A stretch of DNA of 64,000 nucleotides, from NCBI RefSeq assembly GCF_050003625.1, contig NC_134398.1, positions 21,986,622 through 22,050,621 on the forward strand. Direction: 5' to 3'. The notes under the pieces are model-generated. The model was not told the DNA's origin and did no database searches. It saw only the letters and a list, made by a program, of their open reading frames with translations. This document shows, in pieces, positions 1-13,459 of the stretch; position 1 is the stretch's first letter; each line of letters opens with the position of its first letter. The DNA comes from Haematobia irritans. Lineage: Eukaryota > Arthropoda > Insecta > Diptera > Muscidae. The translations under genes and the position numbers were made by a program.

Positions 1-202
1 ACATTTTTCGTGAGTCACGGTATTTTTCGTGAGTCACGACATTTTCAGGCGTGAGTGTGCGTGAGTACAAATTTTCTTTTCGTGAGTGTGCGTGAGCGTA
101 AGTCCTACCAAACAATATCGTGCGTGAGTGTGCGTGAGTAAGATTTTTCCGTCGTGAGTGTGCGTGAGCGTGAATAAAATATTACTCACGTGCACACCTC
201 TA
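1..202. mobile_element. hAT-like MITE, partial (cut by window start)
   Basis: This stretch is built from the words CGTGAGTCACG and GTGAGTGTGCGTGAG and ends in GTGCACACCTCTA. The same terminus bounds the complete element at 54986-55540, so this is one end of a second copy. It is inserted in a Helentron/DINE-like repeat, where the next 8 bases (GTATATGG) would be one half of the target duplication; the other half lies before the window. I see no coding capacity. Confidence 0.7.
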
Positions 203-1335
203 GTATATGGTCTCTAACAACCATGCAATAAGTGGTCCACATCGGTCCATAATTATATATAGCCCCCCATTTAACCGATCCGCTGATTTGGCTTGGGGAG
301 CCTCAAACAGAAGCAAATTTCATCCGATCTTTAACAACCATGCCAGAATTGGTCCATATCGGTTCATAATTATATATAGTCCTCATATAAACCGACCTCC
401 GGATTTGGCTTGCGGAGCCTCAAAGAGAAGCGAATATCATCCGATCCGGCTGAAATTTGGTACATGGTGTTGGTATATGGTATATAATAACCATGCAAAA
501 AGTGGTCCATATCGGTTCATAATTATATATAGCCCCCATATAAACCGATTCTCAGACTTGACCTCCGGAGCCTCTTGAAGAAGCAAAATTCATCCGATCC
601 GTTTGAAATTTGGTACCATTCGCTAATGTATGGCCGATAACAACCATGCCGAAATTGGTCCGTATCGATCAGTATTATATATAGCCCCCAAATAAACCGA
701 TCCCCAATCACAGAAAAATCACGATTGCCACTCGAGCCAAAAATAATCTACCAAAATTTTATTGTCAGTGAAAATTTTGTCGAAATTTTATATTCCAAAT
801 ATCAATATATAATTCGAAATATAATTTCTATACAAAATTTTGTCAAAATTTTATTTCTGTAGAAAATTTTGTCAAAATTTTATTTCTATTAAAAATTTTG
901 TCACAATTTTATTTCTATAGAAAACTTTGTCAACATTTTATCTCTCAAATATCAAAATATAACTCAAGATATAATTTCTATACGAAATTTTATTTATGTA
1001 GAAAATTTTGTCAACATTTTATTTCTATAGAAAAGTATAATTATCGCAAAAAAGTTCATATCGGTTCGTAATTATTTCTTCCCTATATATATCGGCCAAG
1101 AACTGAATATATACGTATTTAATCGACCTTTCTTTTGTCTACTATATATTACGCATGGACTAACTTACAATTTAGAAGATAATGTTAAGAAGTTTTAAAA
1201 TGTCTGGCCATCGGCCGCAACCAAAGTAATTTAATTGTGAATGACCGTCTTTAGTAGAAGTTTCTACGCAATCCATGGTGGAGGGTACATAAGATTCGGC
1301 CTGGCCGAACTTCCAGCCGTATATACTTGTTATTT
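203..1335 (+). mobile_element. Helentron/DINE-1-like element, copy 1 (5' part missing)
   Basis: It contains degenerate units of a 153-bp tandem repeat (about 203-715), then the boundary word TTGCCACTCGAGCC, a short 29-bp array, and a tail with GGTGGAGGGTACATAAG, the hairpin TTCGGCCTGGCCGAA and the end GTATATACTTGT. This is the same order as in the most complete copy at 38657-40788. The head is absent because the window begins in a MITE inserted into the element. The ORFs here are artefacts of a repeat whose period is a multiple of three. Confidence 0.65.
745..1035 (-). repeat. 29-bp satellite, short array inside Helentron-like copy 1
   Basis: Diverged units of the 29-bp repeat in GTCAAAATTTTAT orientation, each with a TTCTATAGAA-like core. 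The array is bounded on the left by TTGCCACTCGAGCC and TCTACCAAAATTTT, and on the right by the element tail. I define + as the GACAAAATTTTCTATAG orientation, so this one is minus. Confidence 0.75.
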
Positions 1336-3126
1336 TTTTAAATTTTAAAAAGTTAGTTTTTCAAGTTTTCGGATATTTTAAAATTTGGAAAGTTTAAAAA
1401 TGTGGAAACTTCTAAAAAAAATAATTTTTGTTGTGTGTTTTGGAAAAATCGTTTTTATTTTTTTTTTAGAAAAACCGATTCTTGGATTTTTAACTTTTTA
1501 AAAATTTCGAAAAGGTTTTAACTTTGTCAAAATTGCAAAAGTAATTATTTTTTAATTTAAGAAAATTGACGGTTTCAGTTTTTGCCTTTTTCAAAATTTA
1601 AAAAAATTGAGTTTTCTGCCGTTTGTCACTTTTAAAATATGATAAAGTTTAATTTTCAAATTTAAGATTTTTTTTGAAATTTTGGAAAAGTCAGTCTTTT
1701 TGAAATATGGAAAAATCTAATTTTTGGCATTTTGATATTTTTCAATTTTTGAAAATCCGACTTTTTGAAAATTAGAAAAAGTTGACTTATCGAGTTATCT
1801 TCTTATTCAAAATTTGATTTTGTTTAATCGACTTAGGAGAAGTCGTTTTTTTCTAAAATCGAGTTTTCTTTCTTTTTGTAATTTCTAATTCTAATTTTTC
1901 CAAATAGGAATTTTTCCTTTAGTTAATTACAGAAATTTAATTATGTCTTTAAATTAATGAACAATATTTTCTTAATTAACCATATCGATATATGTAAATG
2001 AGTTTTGTTTAGTTTTTTAAACTTAACGGACATTTTCATTCCTGGTGGTTACAATGGTTAAAAATGGTTAAAAATGGGTTTTTAGTTTTTTTAATTTTAA
2101 TTTATTTTAATTGTTTTGTCTTGTGTTGTTTAGAAACGTATTAATGTTGCAACAATGTTTTGATACTGGCGAATAAGGTCATGCAATTTACACCAATTGA
2201 CCAAAATTAGTTATATGGCCCATTATCGTAGCACTTGCCGCACTTCAACTGTCTGCTATTAATCCGACTCGAAGATATCAATTATGTTCTTGCTATTTAT
2301 GGTAAAAATCGGTATAAATCGAAATTATATGCAATTCATTTTTTTTACAAAATCGATCAATCATAAAAGATTTTTTTGTAATAAAAAATTTTCATCAAAA
2401 TCCATTTTAAACCAAAAATCTATTTATAATAATTGTTAAAAAAATATTGCAAAGTAAACTAAACCATAACAAAAGAGATCAAAAAGTAAAGAAAAAATTT
2501 AAAATAAAAAACATCGTCACCATAACCAAACTCTGTAATTAAAGCCTATAAATGAAGTTCACACTTTGGTTTTACAACCACAAAATCTATGGTCTATCCA
2601 TTCGCTGCAGCTGCTTCTGCTGCTGGTGTCTTATAAACCGATCAACAAGCCCCAAAAATGGTAACAATTTTTTTTGAGATAGTAAAAAACTAAAAATTTA
2701 ATTTATGAAGAAAAATATTGAATTTAATTTGTGGGGTGGTGCGAGGGATCATTGATCAATGACCAAACAGGAATTTTCTACCATCGGCCAAGCGTAAAAA
2801 AAGGTGCTAATTGGGATCATTAAAATTTATGGAAAAAAAATATCAAAATGTTGCAATCAAAATAATCAAAAACGAAAATCGAAATATGGAACAAGTGATC
2901 ATAAAATAGATAAATTTGATATGACCAATTGATTTCGTTTTAACTAATTGTGTGGAAGATATTAAAATCTTTATTGCGGTGCTGGTTTTATTTTATCAAC
3001 AAAGGAGAATCTTAAGTGAACCGCATAGTTATAGATTTTATTGAGATATTGAATATCTATAAAATCAAATGTATTTTATCAAATCAGTTTTTTAAAGAAA
3101 TGCTACGAGGTTTATCATACCATTTG
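1336..3126. other. AT-rich DNA, no gene recognised
   Basis: About 1340-1940 is a loose mosaic of AAAATTTGGAAAAGT-like words, possibly a very old tandem repeat. The rest (1940-3126) is AT-rich DNA with homopolymer runs. There is no long ORF, no recognisable exon and no RNA gene. Confidence 0.5.
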
Positions 3127-3215
3127 TGTTAGGTTAGGATAGGTTAGGTATAGTCAGGCCCATATTTTATGTTATTTTATTCAGTGTAGAACTTCTCCTT
3201 TATCAATGAGTTCTA
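3127..3215 (-). mobile_element. Degenerate SINE 3' fragment
   Basis: GTTAGGTTAGGATAGGTTAGG is followed by diverged matches to the SINE 3' body (AGAACTTCTCCTTTATCAATG against AACTTCTCTCTTATCACTGAG). It lies immediately before the satellite array at 3233. It is old and heavily mutated. Confidence 0.5.
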
Positions 3216-3232
3216 TATAAATTAAATTAAAA

Positions 3233-6200
3233 AAAAAATCCTATAAAAATTTCTATAGAAATAAAATTTTGAGAAAATTTTCTATAGAAGTGAAATATTG
3301 ACAAAACTTTCTATTGAAATAAAATTTTGAGAAAATTTTCTATAGAAATTAAATTTTGACAAAAATTCCTATAGAAATGAAATTTTGACAAAATTTTCTG
3401 TAGCAATGAAATTTTGACAAAATTTCCTATAGAAATTAAATTTTGACAAAATTTCCTAGAGAAATGCAATTTTGACAAAATTTTCTATAGAAATGAAATT
3501 ATGACAAAATATCCTATAGAAATGAAAGTTTGACAAAATTTCCTATAGAAATGAAATTATGACAAAATTTCCTATTGAAATCAAATTTACACAAAATTTC
3601 TTATAGGAATAAAATTTTGACAAAATTTCCTATAGAAATGAAATTTTGACAAAATTTCCTATAGAAATGAAATTTTGATAAAATTTCCTATAGAAATGAT
3701 ATTATGACAAAATATCCTATAGAAATGAAATTTTGACAAAATTTCCTATAGAAATGAAATTTTGACAAAATTTCCTATAGAAATGAAATTTCGACAAAAT
3801 TTCCTATAGCAATGAAATTTTGACAAAATTTCCTATAGAAATGAAATTTTGACAAAATTTCCTATAGAAATTAAATGTTGACAAAATTTCCTATAGAAAT
3901 GAAATTTTGACAAAATTTCCTATAGAAATGAAATTTTGACAAAATTTCCTAGAGAAATGCAATTTTGACAAAATTTTCTATAGAAATGAAATTATGACAA
4001 AATTTCCTATAGAAATGAAATTTTGACAAAATTTCCTATAGAAATGAAATTTCGACAAAATTTCCTATAGCAATGAAATTTTGACAAAATTTCCTATAGA
4101 AATGAAATTTTGACAAAATATCCTATAGAAATGAAGTTTTGACAAAATTTCCTATAGAAATGAAATTTTGACAACATTTCCTATATAAATGAAATTTTGA
4201 CAAAATATCCTATAGAAATGAAATTTTGACAAAATTCTTATAGAAATGAAATTTTTGACAAAATTTTTACAAAATGTTCCAAAAAAATGAAATTTGACAA
4301 AATTTCCTATAGAAATTAAATTTTGACAAAATTTCCTATAAAAATGAAATTTTGACCAAATATCCTATAGAAATGAAATTTTGACAAAATTTTCTAGATA
4401 AATGAAATTTTGACAAAATTTCCCATAGAAATGAAATTTTGGCAAAATTTCCTATAGAAATGAAATTTTGACAAAATTTCCTGTAAAAATGAAATTTTGA
4501 CAAAATTTCCTGTAAAAATGAAATTTTGACAAAATTTCCTATAGAAATGAAATTTTGACAAAATATCATATAGAAATGAAGTTTTGACAAAATTTCCTAT
4601 ATAAATGAAATTTTGACAAAATATCCTATAGAAATGAATTTTTGACAAAATTCTTATAGAAATGAAATTTTTGACAAAATTTTTACAAAATGTTCCAAAA
4701 AAATGAAATTTTAACAAAATTTCCTATAGAAATGAAATTTTGGCAAAATTTCCTATCGAAATGAAATTTTGACAATATTTCCTGTAAAAATGAAATTTTG
4801 ACAAAATTTCCTATAGAAATGAAATTTTGACAAAATATCCTATAGAATTGAAGTTTTGACAAAATTTCCTATAGAAATGAAATTTTGACAAAATTTCCTA
4901 TAGAAATGAAATTTTGACAAAATATCCTATAGAAATGAAGTTTTGACAAAATTTCCTATAGAAATGAAATTTTGACAAAATTTCCTATATAATTGAAATT
5001 TTGACAAAATATCCTACAGAAATGAAATTTTGACAAAATTCTTATAGAAATGAAATTTTTGACAAAATTTTTACAAAATGTTCCAAAAAAATGAAATTTT
5101 GACAAAATTTCCTATCGAAATGAAATTTTGACAAAATTTCCTATAGAAATGAAATTTTGACAAAATTTCCTATAGAAATGAAATTTTGACAAAATTTCCT
5201 ATAGAAATGAAATTTTGAAAAAATTTCCTATAGAAATGAAATTTTAACAAAATTTCCTATAGAAATGAAATTTTGACAAAATTTCTTATAGAAATGAAAT
5301 TTTGACAAAATTTTCTATAGAAATGAAATTTTGACAAAATTTCCTATAGAAAAGAAATTTTGACAAAATTTCCTATAGAAATGAAATTTTGACAAAATTT
5401 CCTATAGAAATGAAATTTGGACAAAATTTCCTATAGAAATGAAATTTGGACAAAATTTCCTACAGAAATAAAATTTTCACAAAATTTCCTATAGAAATGA
5501 AATTTGGACAAAATTTCCTATAGAAATAAAATTTTGACAAAATTTCCTATAGAAATGAAATTTTGACAAAATTTCCTATAGAAATGAAATTTTGACAAAA
5601 TTTCCTATAGAAATGATATTTTGACAAAATTTCCTATAGAAATGAAATTTTGACAAAATTTCCTATAGAAATGATATTTTGACAAAATTTCCTAAAGAAA
5701 TGATATTTTGACAAAATTTCCTAAAGAAATGAAATTTGACAAAATTTCCGATAGAAATGAAATTTTGACAAAATTTCCTATAGAAATGAAATTTTGACAA
5801 AATTTTATAAAGAAATGAAATTTTGACAAAATTTTATAAAGAAATGAAATTTTGACAAAATTTTATAAAGAAATGAAATTTTGACAAAATTTCCTATAGA
5901 AATGAATTTTTGACAAAATTTCCTATATAAATGAAATTTTGACAAAATATCCTATAGAAATGAAATTTTGACAAAATTCTTATAGAAATGAAATTTTTGA
6001 CAAAATTTCCTATAGAAATGAAATTTTGACAAAATTTCCTATAGAAATGAAATTTTGACAAAATTTCCTATAGAAATGAAATTTTGTCAAAATTTTCTTT
6101 ACAAATGAAATCTTGACAAAATTTCATATAGAAAAGAAATTTGGACAAAATTTCCTATAGAAATGAAATTTTGACAAAATTCTTATAGAAATGAAATTTT

Positions 6201-6325
6201 TGACAAAATTTTTACAAAATGTTTCAAAAAAATGAAATTTTGACAAAATTTCCTATAAAAATGAAATTTTTACAAAATTTCCTATAGAAATGAAATTTTG
6301 ACAAAATTTCCTATAGAAAAGAAAA
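3233..6325 (+). repeat. 29-bp satellite array 1 (homogeneous CCTATAGAAATGAAA subtype)
   Basis: Roughly a hundred head-to-tail units with consensus CAAAATTTCCTATAGAAATG plus AAATTTTGA. It is the most homogeneous array in the window and uses ATGAAA where the other arrays use ATAAAA. A variant cluster (a shortened unit with TTCTTATAG, then one ending TTACAAAATGTTCC) recurs near 4231, 4647, 5035 and 6176, with a partial copy near 5971, which shows duplication of multi-unit blocks. ORFs across it are 29-residue repeats produced by cycling through three frames. Confidence 0.95.
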
Positions 6326-7480
6326 ATTTTTTTATTATACTACTAATACTAAAATAAAGAGATTTTAATTAAACAATCTTAGCTTGTTTGTTTTGGGAAT
6401 AAGGCCTCTCAGTGTAATATTTGCACCGAATAGAAGATTCCTCTCCCATTTTAATATATTCGGCCCACCTGACTGATACTAGCTTACTTATTTTTAATGG
6501 TGTTATTTAGAAAATGATTTGAATTTCATAAAATTATTTATGTGTTTTTCATTTCAAGAAATAAGCGATAATATGGAGCCAAAGTATTTAAAAACCGCAA
6601 AATCCATTAGAAATCAAAAGTCGTAAAATATTTTTTCTAGCATATAAAAATAGATGGATATTGTGTCGACTAATGTCTTGGCATATGAAATCAAATAGAT
6701 TTGTAATATTTCCTCGTATTAAAAAACAAAAACCAACAGCATAGCACTAAAAATGTCATGGAATGAATTAAATCAACGACCATTACCTGCTGCAGTGGCC
6801 ACCACCAAAAAGGTAATAAAATCAATAGACCATGATTATCAATGTAGCGCCAGGCGTGGGCCATCCAAGCACTCACTCAGCCAATTGACGTCGATCTTCA
6901 CACCACAAATGGATGAACAAATTGAGAATTTGTTAAAGACCCTGGAATTAATGGACTGCACAAAGGCAAACGCAATAATCACTTTTGTTTTCTGTTGATG
7001 TATTTTTCCATAGAAAAAAGATCGTAAAATTTCATTTTCCAAAGTCACTGATTTTTGTTTATTCGGGGGAGGCAAATGAAAGGAAAAAAACAAAACAACT
7101 TAAAATAAGTGATTTTAAATAGCCATTAATACCCTAAACACAAATCTTATTAAAAGTGTATAAAATTTGTTTTATGCGGTATTTTAATTCAATGTAGAAA
7201 TTTGTAAAAAAGTGTCATTGGTAGGTGTTTTGTTTGAATATGCATGTTGTTGTTAAATAGTCAAAAAAAGTACACTGAGAAAGAATAGCCATAAGCATAA
7301 AGATAGACGACGTATTTCTCTGACAAAGAGTTTAGTTCATTAAATTCTAAGGACAAGTGTTAGATGATCGAATGAAATCGGATAAAATTTGCTCCTTCAG
7401 GAGCTCCAGTTGCCACAGTTGGTCGAATTCTAGCAAAAATTGTAGATTTTTTATTGTTTGCTAGATTGGTAGAATTCGTG
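6326..7480. other. Unique AT-rich spacer, no gene recognised
   Basis: A non-repetitive interval between two satellite arrays. An 81-codon ORF starts at 6753 (+) and has a GT at codon 20, but it shows no recognisable domain, so I do not call it. Around 7370-7480 there is a degenerate reverse-strand piece of the Helentron-like unit (TTTGCTCCTTCAGGAGCTCC), then a GTTGCCAC word and TCTAGCAAAAATTGTAGA, the boundary sequence that also flanks other arrays. Confidence 0.4.
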
Positions 7481-10400
7481 AAATTTTGAAAAATTTTCTA
7501 TAGAAATAAATTTTTGGAAAAATTTCTGTAGAAATAAAATTTTGACAAAATTTTCAATGGAAATAAAATTTTGACAAAATGTTCTATAGAAATAAAAATT
7601 TGACAAAAAATTTCTATAGAAAATAAATTTTTACAAAATTTTCTACAAAAGTAAAAATTTGACAAAATTTTCTATAGAAATAAAATGTTGACAAAGTTTT
7701 CTATAGAAATAAAATTCTGACAAAATTTTCTACAGAAATAAAATTTTGACAAAAGTTTCTAAGAAAATCAAATGTTGAACAAATGTTCTATGGAAATAAA
7801 ATTTTGACAAAATTTTTTATTGATATAAAATTTTGACAAATTTTTCTATAGAAAGAACGTTTCTATAGAAAACAAAATTTGACAAAATTTTCTATAAAAG
7901 TAAAATTTTGATAACGTTTTCTATAGAAATAAAATTTTGACAAAAGTTTCTAAGAAAATCAAATGTTGAGCAAATGTTCTATGAAAATAAAATTTTGACA
8001 AAATTTTCTATAAAAAGCAAATTTTGACAACGTTTTCTATAGAAATAAAATGTCGACAAAATTTTCTATAGAAATACAATTTTGACAAAATTTTGTATAG
8101 AAATAAAATTTTTAAAAAATTTTTTATAGAAATTAAATTTTGACAAATTTATATTTCCACAGAAAGAAAATTTTGACAAAAATTTCTATAAAAAACAAAT
8201 TTTGACAAAATTTTCTATAGAAATAAAATTTTGACAAAATTTTCTATAGAAATAAAATTTTGACAAAATTTTCTATAGAAATAAAATTTTGACAAAATTT
8301 TCTATAGAAATAAAATGTTGACAAAAGTTTCTCAGAAAATCAAATGTTGAACAAGTGTGCTATGGAAATAAAATTTTGACAAATTTTTCTATAAAATTTT
8401 GACAAAATTTTCTATAGAAATAAAATTTTGACAAAATTTTCTATAGAAATAAAATTTTGATAAAATTTTCTATAGAAATAAAATTTTGACAAAATTTTCT
8501 ATAGAAATAAAATGTTGACAAAAGTTTCTCAGAAAATCAAATGTTGAACAAGTGTGCTATGGAAATAAAATTTTGACAAATTTTTCTATAGAAAGGGCAT
8601 TTCTATAGAAAACAAATTTTGACAAAATTTTCTATAGAAATAAAATGTTGACAAAGTTTTCGATAGAAAAAAAATGTTGACACAATTTTCTATAGAAATA
8701 CAATTTTGACAAAATTTTCTATAGAAATAAAATGTTGACACAATTTTCTATAGAAATAAAATTTTGCCAATATTTTTTTATAGACATAAAATGTTGACAA
8801 AATTGTATAGAGCAATAAAATTTTGACAAAATTTTCTACAGAAACAAACAATTTTACAAAATTTTCTATAGAAATAAAATTTTAATAAAACTTTCTTCTA
8901 CAGAAATAAAATTTTGGCAAAATTTTCTATAGAATTACAATTTTGAAAAGATTTACTATATAATTAAATTTTTGCCAAAATTTTATATAGAAATAAAATT
9001 TTGAGAAAATTTCTTTAGAAATAAAATTTTGATAAAAATCTAAAAAAATAAAATGTTGACAAAGTTCCTAAGAAAATAAAATGTTGAGCAAATGTTCTGT
9101 AGAAATAAAATGTTGACAAAAATTTTCCATAGAAATGAAATTTAGACAAATTTTTTCTATAGAAATTTTGACAAAACTTTCTATAGAAAACAAATGTTGC
9201 CAAAATTTTCTATAAAAGTAAAATTTTGACAAAATTTGCTATAAAAATTAATTTTCAAAAATTTGCTTAGAAATAAAATGTTGACAAAGTTTTCTATAGA
9301 AATTAAATAGATATAATTTTTCTATAGCAATTATATAGAAATAATTTTCTATAGAAATGATTGTTTCACAAATTTTTCTATAGAAATAAAATTTTGAGCA
9401 AATTTTCTATAGAAATAAAATTTTGAGAAAATTTTCTATAGAAATGAAATTTTGAGAAAATTTTGTATAGAAATAAAACTTTGACAAAATTTCCTATGGA
9501 AATAAAATTTGCACAAAATTTCCTATAGAAACAAAATTTACACAAAATTTTCTATAGAAATCAAATCTTCACAAAATTTTCTACACAAATATTATTTTTG
9601 AGAAAATTTTCTATAGAAATAACATTTTGAGAAAATTTTCTATAGAAATAAAGTTTTGACAAATTTTTCTATGGAAATAAAACTTTTGACAAAATTTTGT
9701 ATAGAAACAAAATTTTGACAAAATTTTCTTAAGAATAGAATTGTGACAAAATTTTCTATAGAAATAAAAGGTTCAGACAATTTTCTATAGAAATAAAAAT
9801 TTGCCAAAATTTTCTATAGATATAAAATGTTGACAAAATCGTATAGAGAAATAAAATTTTGACAAAATATTCTACAGAAAATTTTCTATATGGAAAATTT
9901 TCTATATGGAAATAAAGTTTTGACAAATTTTTCTATAGAAATAAAATTTTGACAAAATTTTCTATAGAAATACAATTTAGACAGAATTTTCTATAAAAAT
10001 AAAATTTTTCCAAAATTATCTATAGAAATAAAAATTTGACAAAAATTTCTATAGGCATAAAGTGTTGACAAAATTTTCTAGAGATATAAAATTTTGGAAA
10101 AAATTGTCTAGAAAATAAAATTAGGCAAAATTTTCTATAGAAATAGAATTTTGACAAAACTTTCTATAGAAATAAAATGTTGACAAAATTTTCTATATAA
10201 GTAATTTTGCCAATATTTTCAATAGACATTAAATGTTGACAAAATGTTATAGAGAAATAAAATTTTGACAAAATTTTCTACAGCAACAAAGAATTTCATA
10301 AAATTTCCTATAGAAATAAAATTTTGACAAAATGTTCTATAGAAATAAAATTTTGACAACATTTTCTAAAGAATTTAAATTTTAACAAAAGTTTCTAAGA

Positions 10401-11060
10401 AAATCAAATGTTGAGCAAATGTTCTATAGAAATAAAATTTTGACAAAATTTTTTATAGAAATAAGATTTTGACAAATTTTTCTATAGAAAGAAAATTTTG
10501 ACAAAAATTTCTATAGAAGACAAATTTTGATAAAATTTTCTAAAAAAATGAAATTTTGACAAAATTTTCTATAGAAACAAAATTTTGACAAATTTTTCTA
10601 TAGAAAGAAAATTTTGACAAACATTTCTATTGAAAGAAAATTTTGACAAAAGTTTCTATAAAAGTCAAATTTTGACTAAATTTTCTGTAGAAATAAAATT
10701 TTGGCAAAATTTTCTCTAGAAATCAAATGTTGACAATGTTTTCTATAGAAATAATTTTTTTGACAAATTATTCTATTGAAATAAATTTTTGACGAAATTT
10801 TCTATAGAAATTAAATTTTGACAACATTTTCTATGGAAATAAAATTTTGATAAAATTTTCCATAGAAATAAAATTTTGACAAAATGTTCTATAGAAATGA
10901 AATTTTGAGACAATTTCCTATAGAAAAACTTTGACAAAAATTTCTATGGAAATAAAATGTTGACAAAATTTTCTATAGAAATTAATTTTCAAAAATTTTT
11001 CTGTAGAAATAAAATAACTGTTGACAAAATGGAAATAATGAAATAAAATATTGACAAAGA
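7481..11060 (+). repeat. 29-bp satellite array 2 (diverged ATAAAA subtype)
   Basis: Over a hundred diverged units of TTTTCTATAGAAATAAAATT plus TTGACAAAA. Compared with array 1 it is heterogeneous, with many indels. A variant cluster (TTTCTAAGAAAATCAAATG, then AGCAAATGTTCTATG) recurs near 7757, 7950, 8330, 8525 and 10397, which indicates block duplications. No gene lies inside. Confidence 0.93.
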
Positions 11061-11400
11061 ATTGGGTTTTATTTCTACCCTGTGCTAAATTTGAGAGTGA
11101 TCGGAATCAAACTGCAATTGGTACTTTCCACACCAAAGTATATGAATAGCCAGACGGACGGACATCGCTAAATCTGCTAAATAGGTCAAAGTGAGACCCT
11201 ATGTCAAATTTAAGGATGGTGATGGATCTGAACTTTGAGGTGTACTTTGCACAAGAAAAAAAAATATGAATAGGCAGTCGGATAGGCAGACATATTCTTA
11301 CACTGCTAAATCTAAGATGACCGTTATTCTAAACGATTAGTCTCGGACTAGTCCTTCTTGATGTTACATACAAATGCACAAACCTATTATACCATGTACC
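11061..11400. repeat. Degenerate dispersed repeat
   Basis: It holds two partial repeats of the theme GAGTGATCGGAATC / GGATGGTGATGGATC, each followed by TATGAATAG and a cAGACGGACGGACAT-like word. It ends near ACCTATTATACCATGTACC. The style resembles the fly Helentron-like repeats, but the family is different from the 153-bp one. No coding capacity. Confidence 0.35.
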
Positions 11401-13239
11401 ATAGCAGCCGTGATTGAAGATCAATTGATTTTTTCTGAATTGAATTTTTTAATTGATTGGATACATTTTTTAATTGATTTACTTTTTTAAAGACTTTCCC
11501 AACAAGAAATTCATCGGAAGTGGAAAATGGGACAGAGGATCCTAGGATGTGTTTCAAACAAATATTTGTAGAGCATCTTTTTGCTGTGATATATATATAT
11601 TTTTTTAGAGGACATGTAATGGTTTTCTATATAGTTCGTTTTTTATCAAATGCCATAAACTACGTAAAAAATTCCCAAAAAATTTCCCATCATCCAAAAA
11701 CAAAAACCGATTTCTCTACATTTCATTTCGCAGCCGTTATAATCTTAAATAATCAATGATTTTATTTATTACAGCATAAAAATTCCTCAAAAAAATATTC
11801 AGCATTATATGCACATTGATCTTTACTATCATCAATTTCATTTTTGATATTTTATTACAATTTTATGATTTTGTTTTCTGACGATTTCGAATTTAATTTA
11901 GGTATTTCTTAATAGTTGTAGAAATTTATTATGGCACCGATCAAATATCGATCGACACATTGGTCAATTCAAAATCAAACTCATTTTGTTTATTTCCACA
12001 ACTAATCGACCAAGTTGATATCGTTGGTAGGGGTCATAAAATAGTTTGAAATTTAAAACTGCTCCGTCCTGTTGCTCTATCCATATTTCGATGAAGGAGC
12101 TTTACAGACTGTACAATTTATATACAACATTTTTTTTTTCTTTCTAAAATGTCAGACATTTAAGCTCTGTCGGAGCCATTCGTTCGTCAAGGAAATGCGA
12201 ATTTTATTTTGTAAAAAAAACAACAACAAAACTAGAACTATTAAAATGCCTGGCTTAAGTTTCTCTCCATCATAAAATACATATTTTGTTTAATTATTTC
12301 ACTTAACATTCAAGGAATACTGCTGTTTGGTTTATGTCTGTATCTAAATTGTAGAAATGCAGAAAAAATATGAAGAAATAAAATTCTCTATAAAAAAAAT
12401 GTAAATTTAATTAGCTGGGTGGGTTATGTAGTTATGGCATAGATGCTTATACAGTGAAACCTCTAAGAAAAGGACAGTAACGGTCGTCTCAATTTTATCC
12501 ATATTTGGGAGGTTAATTATAATGTAATAATATAGCAAATGTCTCCCAACAATAGTCAACTTTTGAGAGGTGTCCGGTTTTCAGAGTGTCCAAGTTAGAG
12601 AGGTTTCACTGTAATACTTTTAATTAGATATTTAAAAATATACTTTATTTATATTATTATGATTTTATTATCACAATTCTTTTGCTTTGTTTTCATCAAC
12701 TAAATTTTTTGTTTACCATTTTTATGGACTGCTAAAACTTAAAAAAAAATATTTTTTGATTTTTTCGTTATATTCGATATCATTTCTATTTTCGAAGAAT
12801 TATGTTATTCCACCCATGGTTTATTATGATGTTCCATTCATTGTCAGTGCGAAAAAAATGTATTAGTTATATTGTTGATACGATTTATGTTTTTTGCATT
12901 GCTAATTTTTTCTAATACGAGTAGTTTCTGACAATGGCAGCATACTAAATAGTTGAACATGATATAATTCAATTAAAATTATGAGCCACCAGTCATATCA
13001 ACATTTTTTTGTACATTTAGAGAAACAACTTTAATACATAAATATTTGTAAAGTTCGTACCATTTACAGGGCAATTTTCAAAAAAAAATATTGGAAGTTG
13101 TTCCAAAAAACATTTATTTTTTTAATTCACTTTCGCCGAAAAAATTATTTTTTTTCTTTAATCACGAAATTAATTTATGACAGTATTAATTGAGTAATTA
13201 ATACAATTAATTGACACAAGGAAGGAAGGATCCAGAAGG
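11401..13239. other. Unique AT-rich DNA, no gene recognised
   Basis: AT-rich DNA without a convincing exon. The short ORFs at 11520 and 12072 have low-complexity composition and no motif. The only structured feature is the small TIR element at 12452-12611. Confidence 0.45.
12452..12611. mobile_element. 160-bp MITE, pogo/Tigger-like, TA target
   Basis: The termini CAGTGAAACCTCTAAGA and its near-perfect inverse (ending AGAGAGGTTTCACTG) face inward and are flanked on both sides by TA (12450-12451 and 12612-12613). A second inner match, GGACA against TGTCC, extends the inverted repeat. The size, TIR start and TA duplication fit a non-autonomous Tc1/mariner-pogo element. No ORF. Confidence 0.75.
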
Positions 13240-13400
13240 ATCCAGACTTCACCCTCCAGGAGGCTCCAGAATTCATATCTGAAGAGTGGGCTTATATTGG
13301 GGCTTATATAATCACAAATCGATTTTTGACATTTCACGTCAAATATCAACCAGATCGCATGAACTTTGCTCCTCCAGGAGGCTTCTCTATAAGTCAAATT
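13240..13400 (-). mobile_element. Degenerate fragment of the Helentron-like 153-bp unit
   Basis: The words CTCCAGGAGGCTCCAGAATT, GGGCTTATATTGGGGC, CAACCAGATCGCATGAA and TTGCTCCTCCAGGAGGCTT follow the reverse complement of the 153-bp unit seen at 39.0-39.9 kb. The boundary word TCTACCAAAAATGGTAGA (13470-13487) and then a 29-bp array follow, as in the full-length elements. Confidence 0.5.
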
Positions 13401-13459
13401 TAGGAATCAGGTACAGGCGACTTTTTGCATGATTGTTAGAAAGCTTACATTTAAATCAC

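Noticed and set aside
4394..4717. ORFs rich in KFYFYRKFCQNFISIENFVKI-type repeats across the arrays (also 14282, 16618, 17861, 56834 and others)
   Set aside because: A 29-bp unit read through three frames gives a 29-residue repeat automatically; period and composition fully explain them.
3233..6325. 29-bp arrays as a CRISPR array
   Set aside because: Direct contiguous repeats without spacers in a eukaryotic genome.
6753..6998. 81-codon ORF with an internal GT as a candidate exon
   Set aside because: No domain, no partner exon; evidence is only an open frame.
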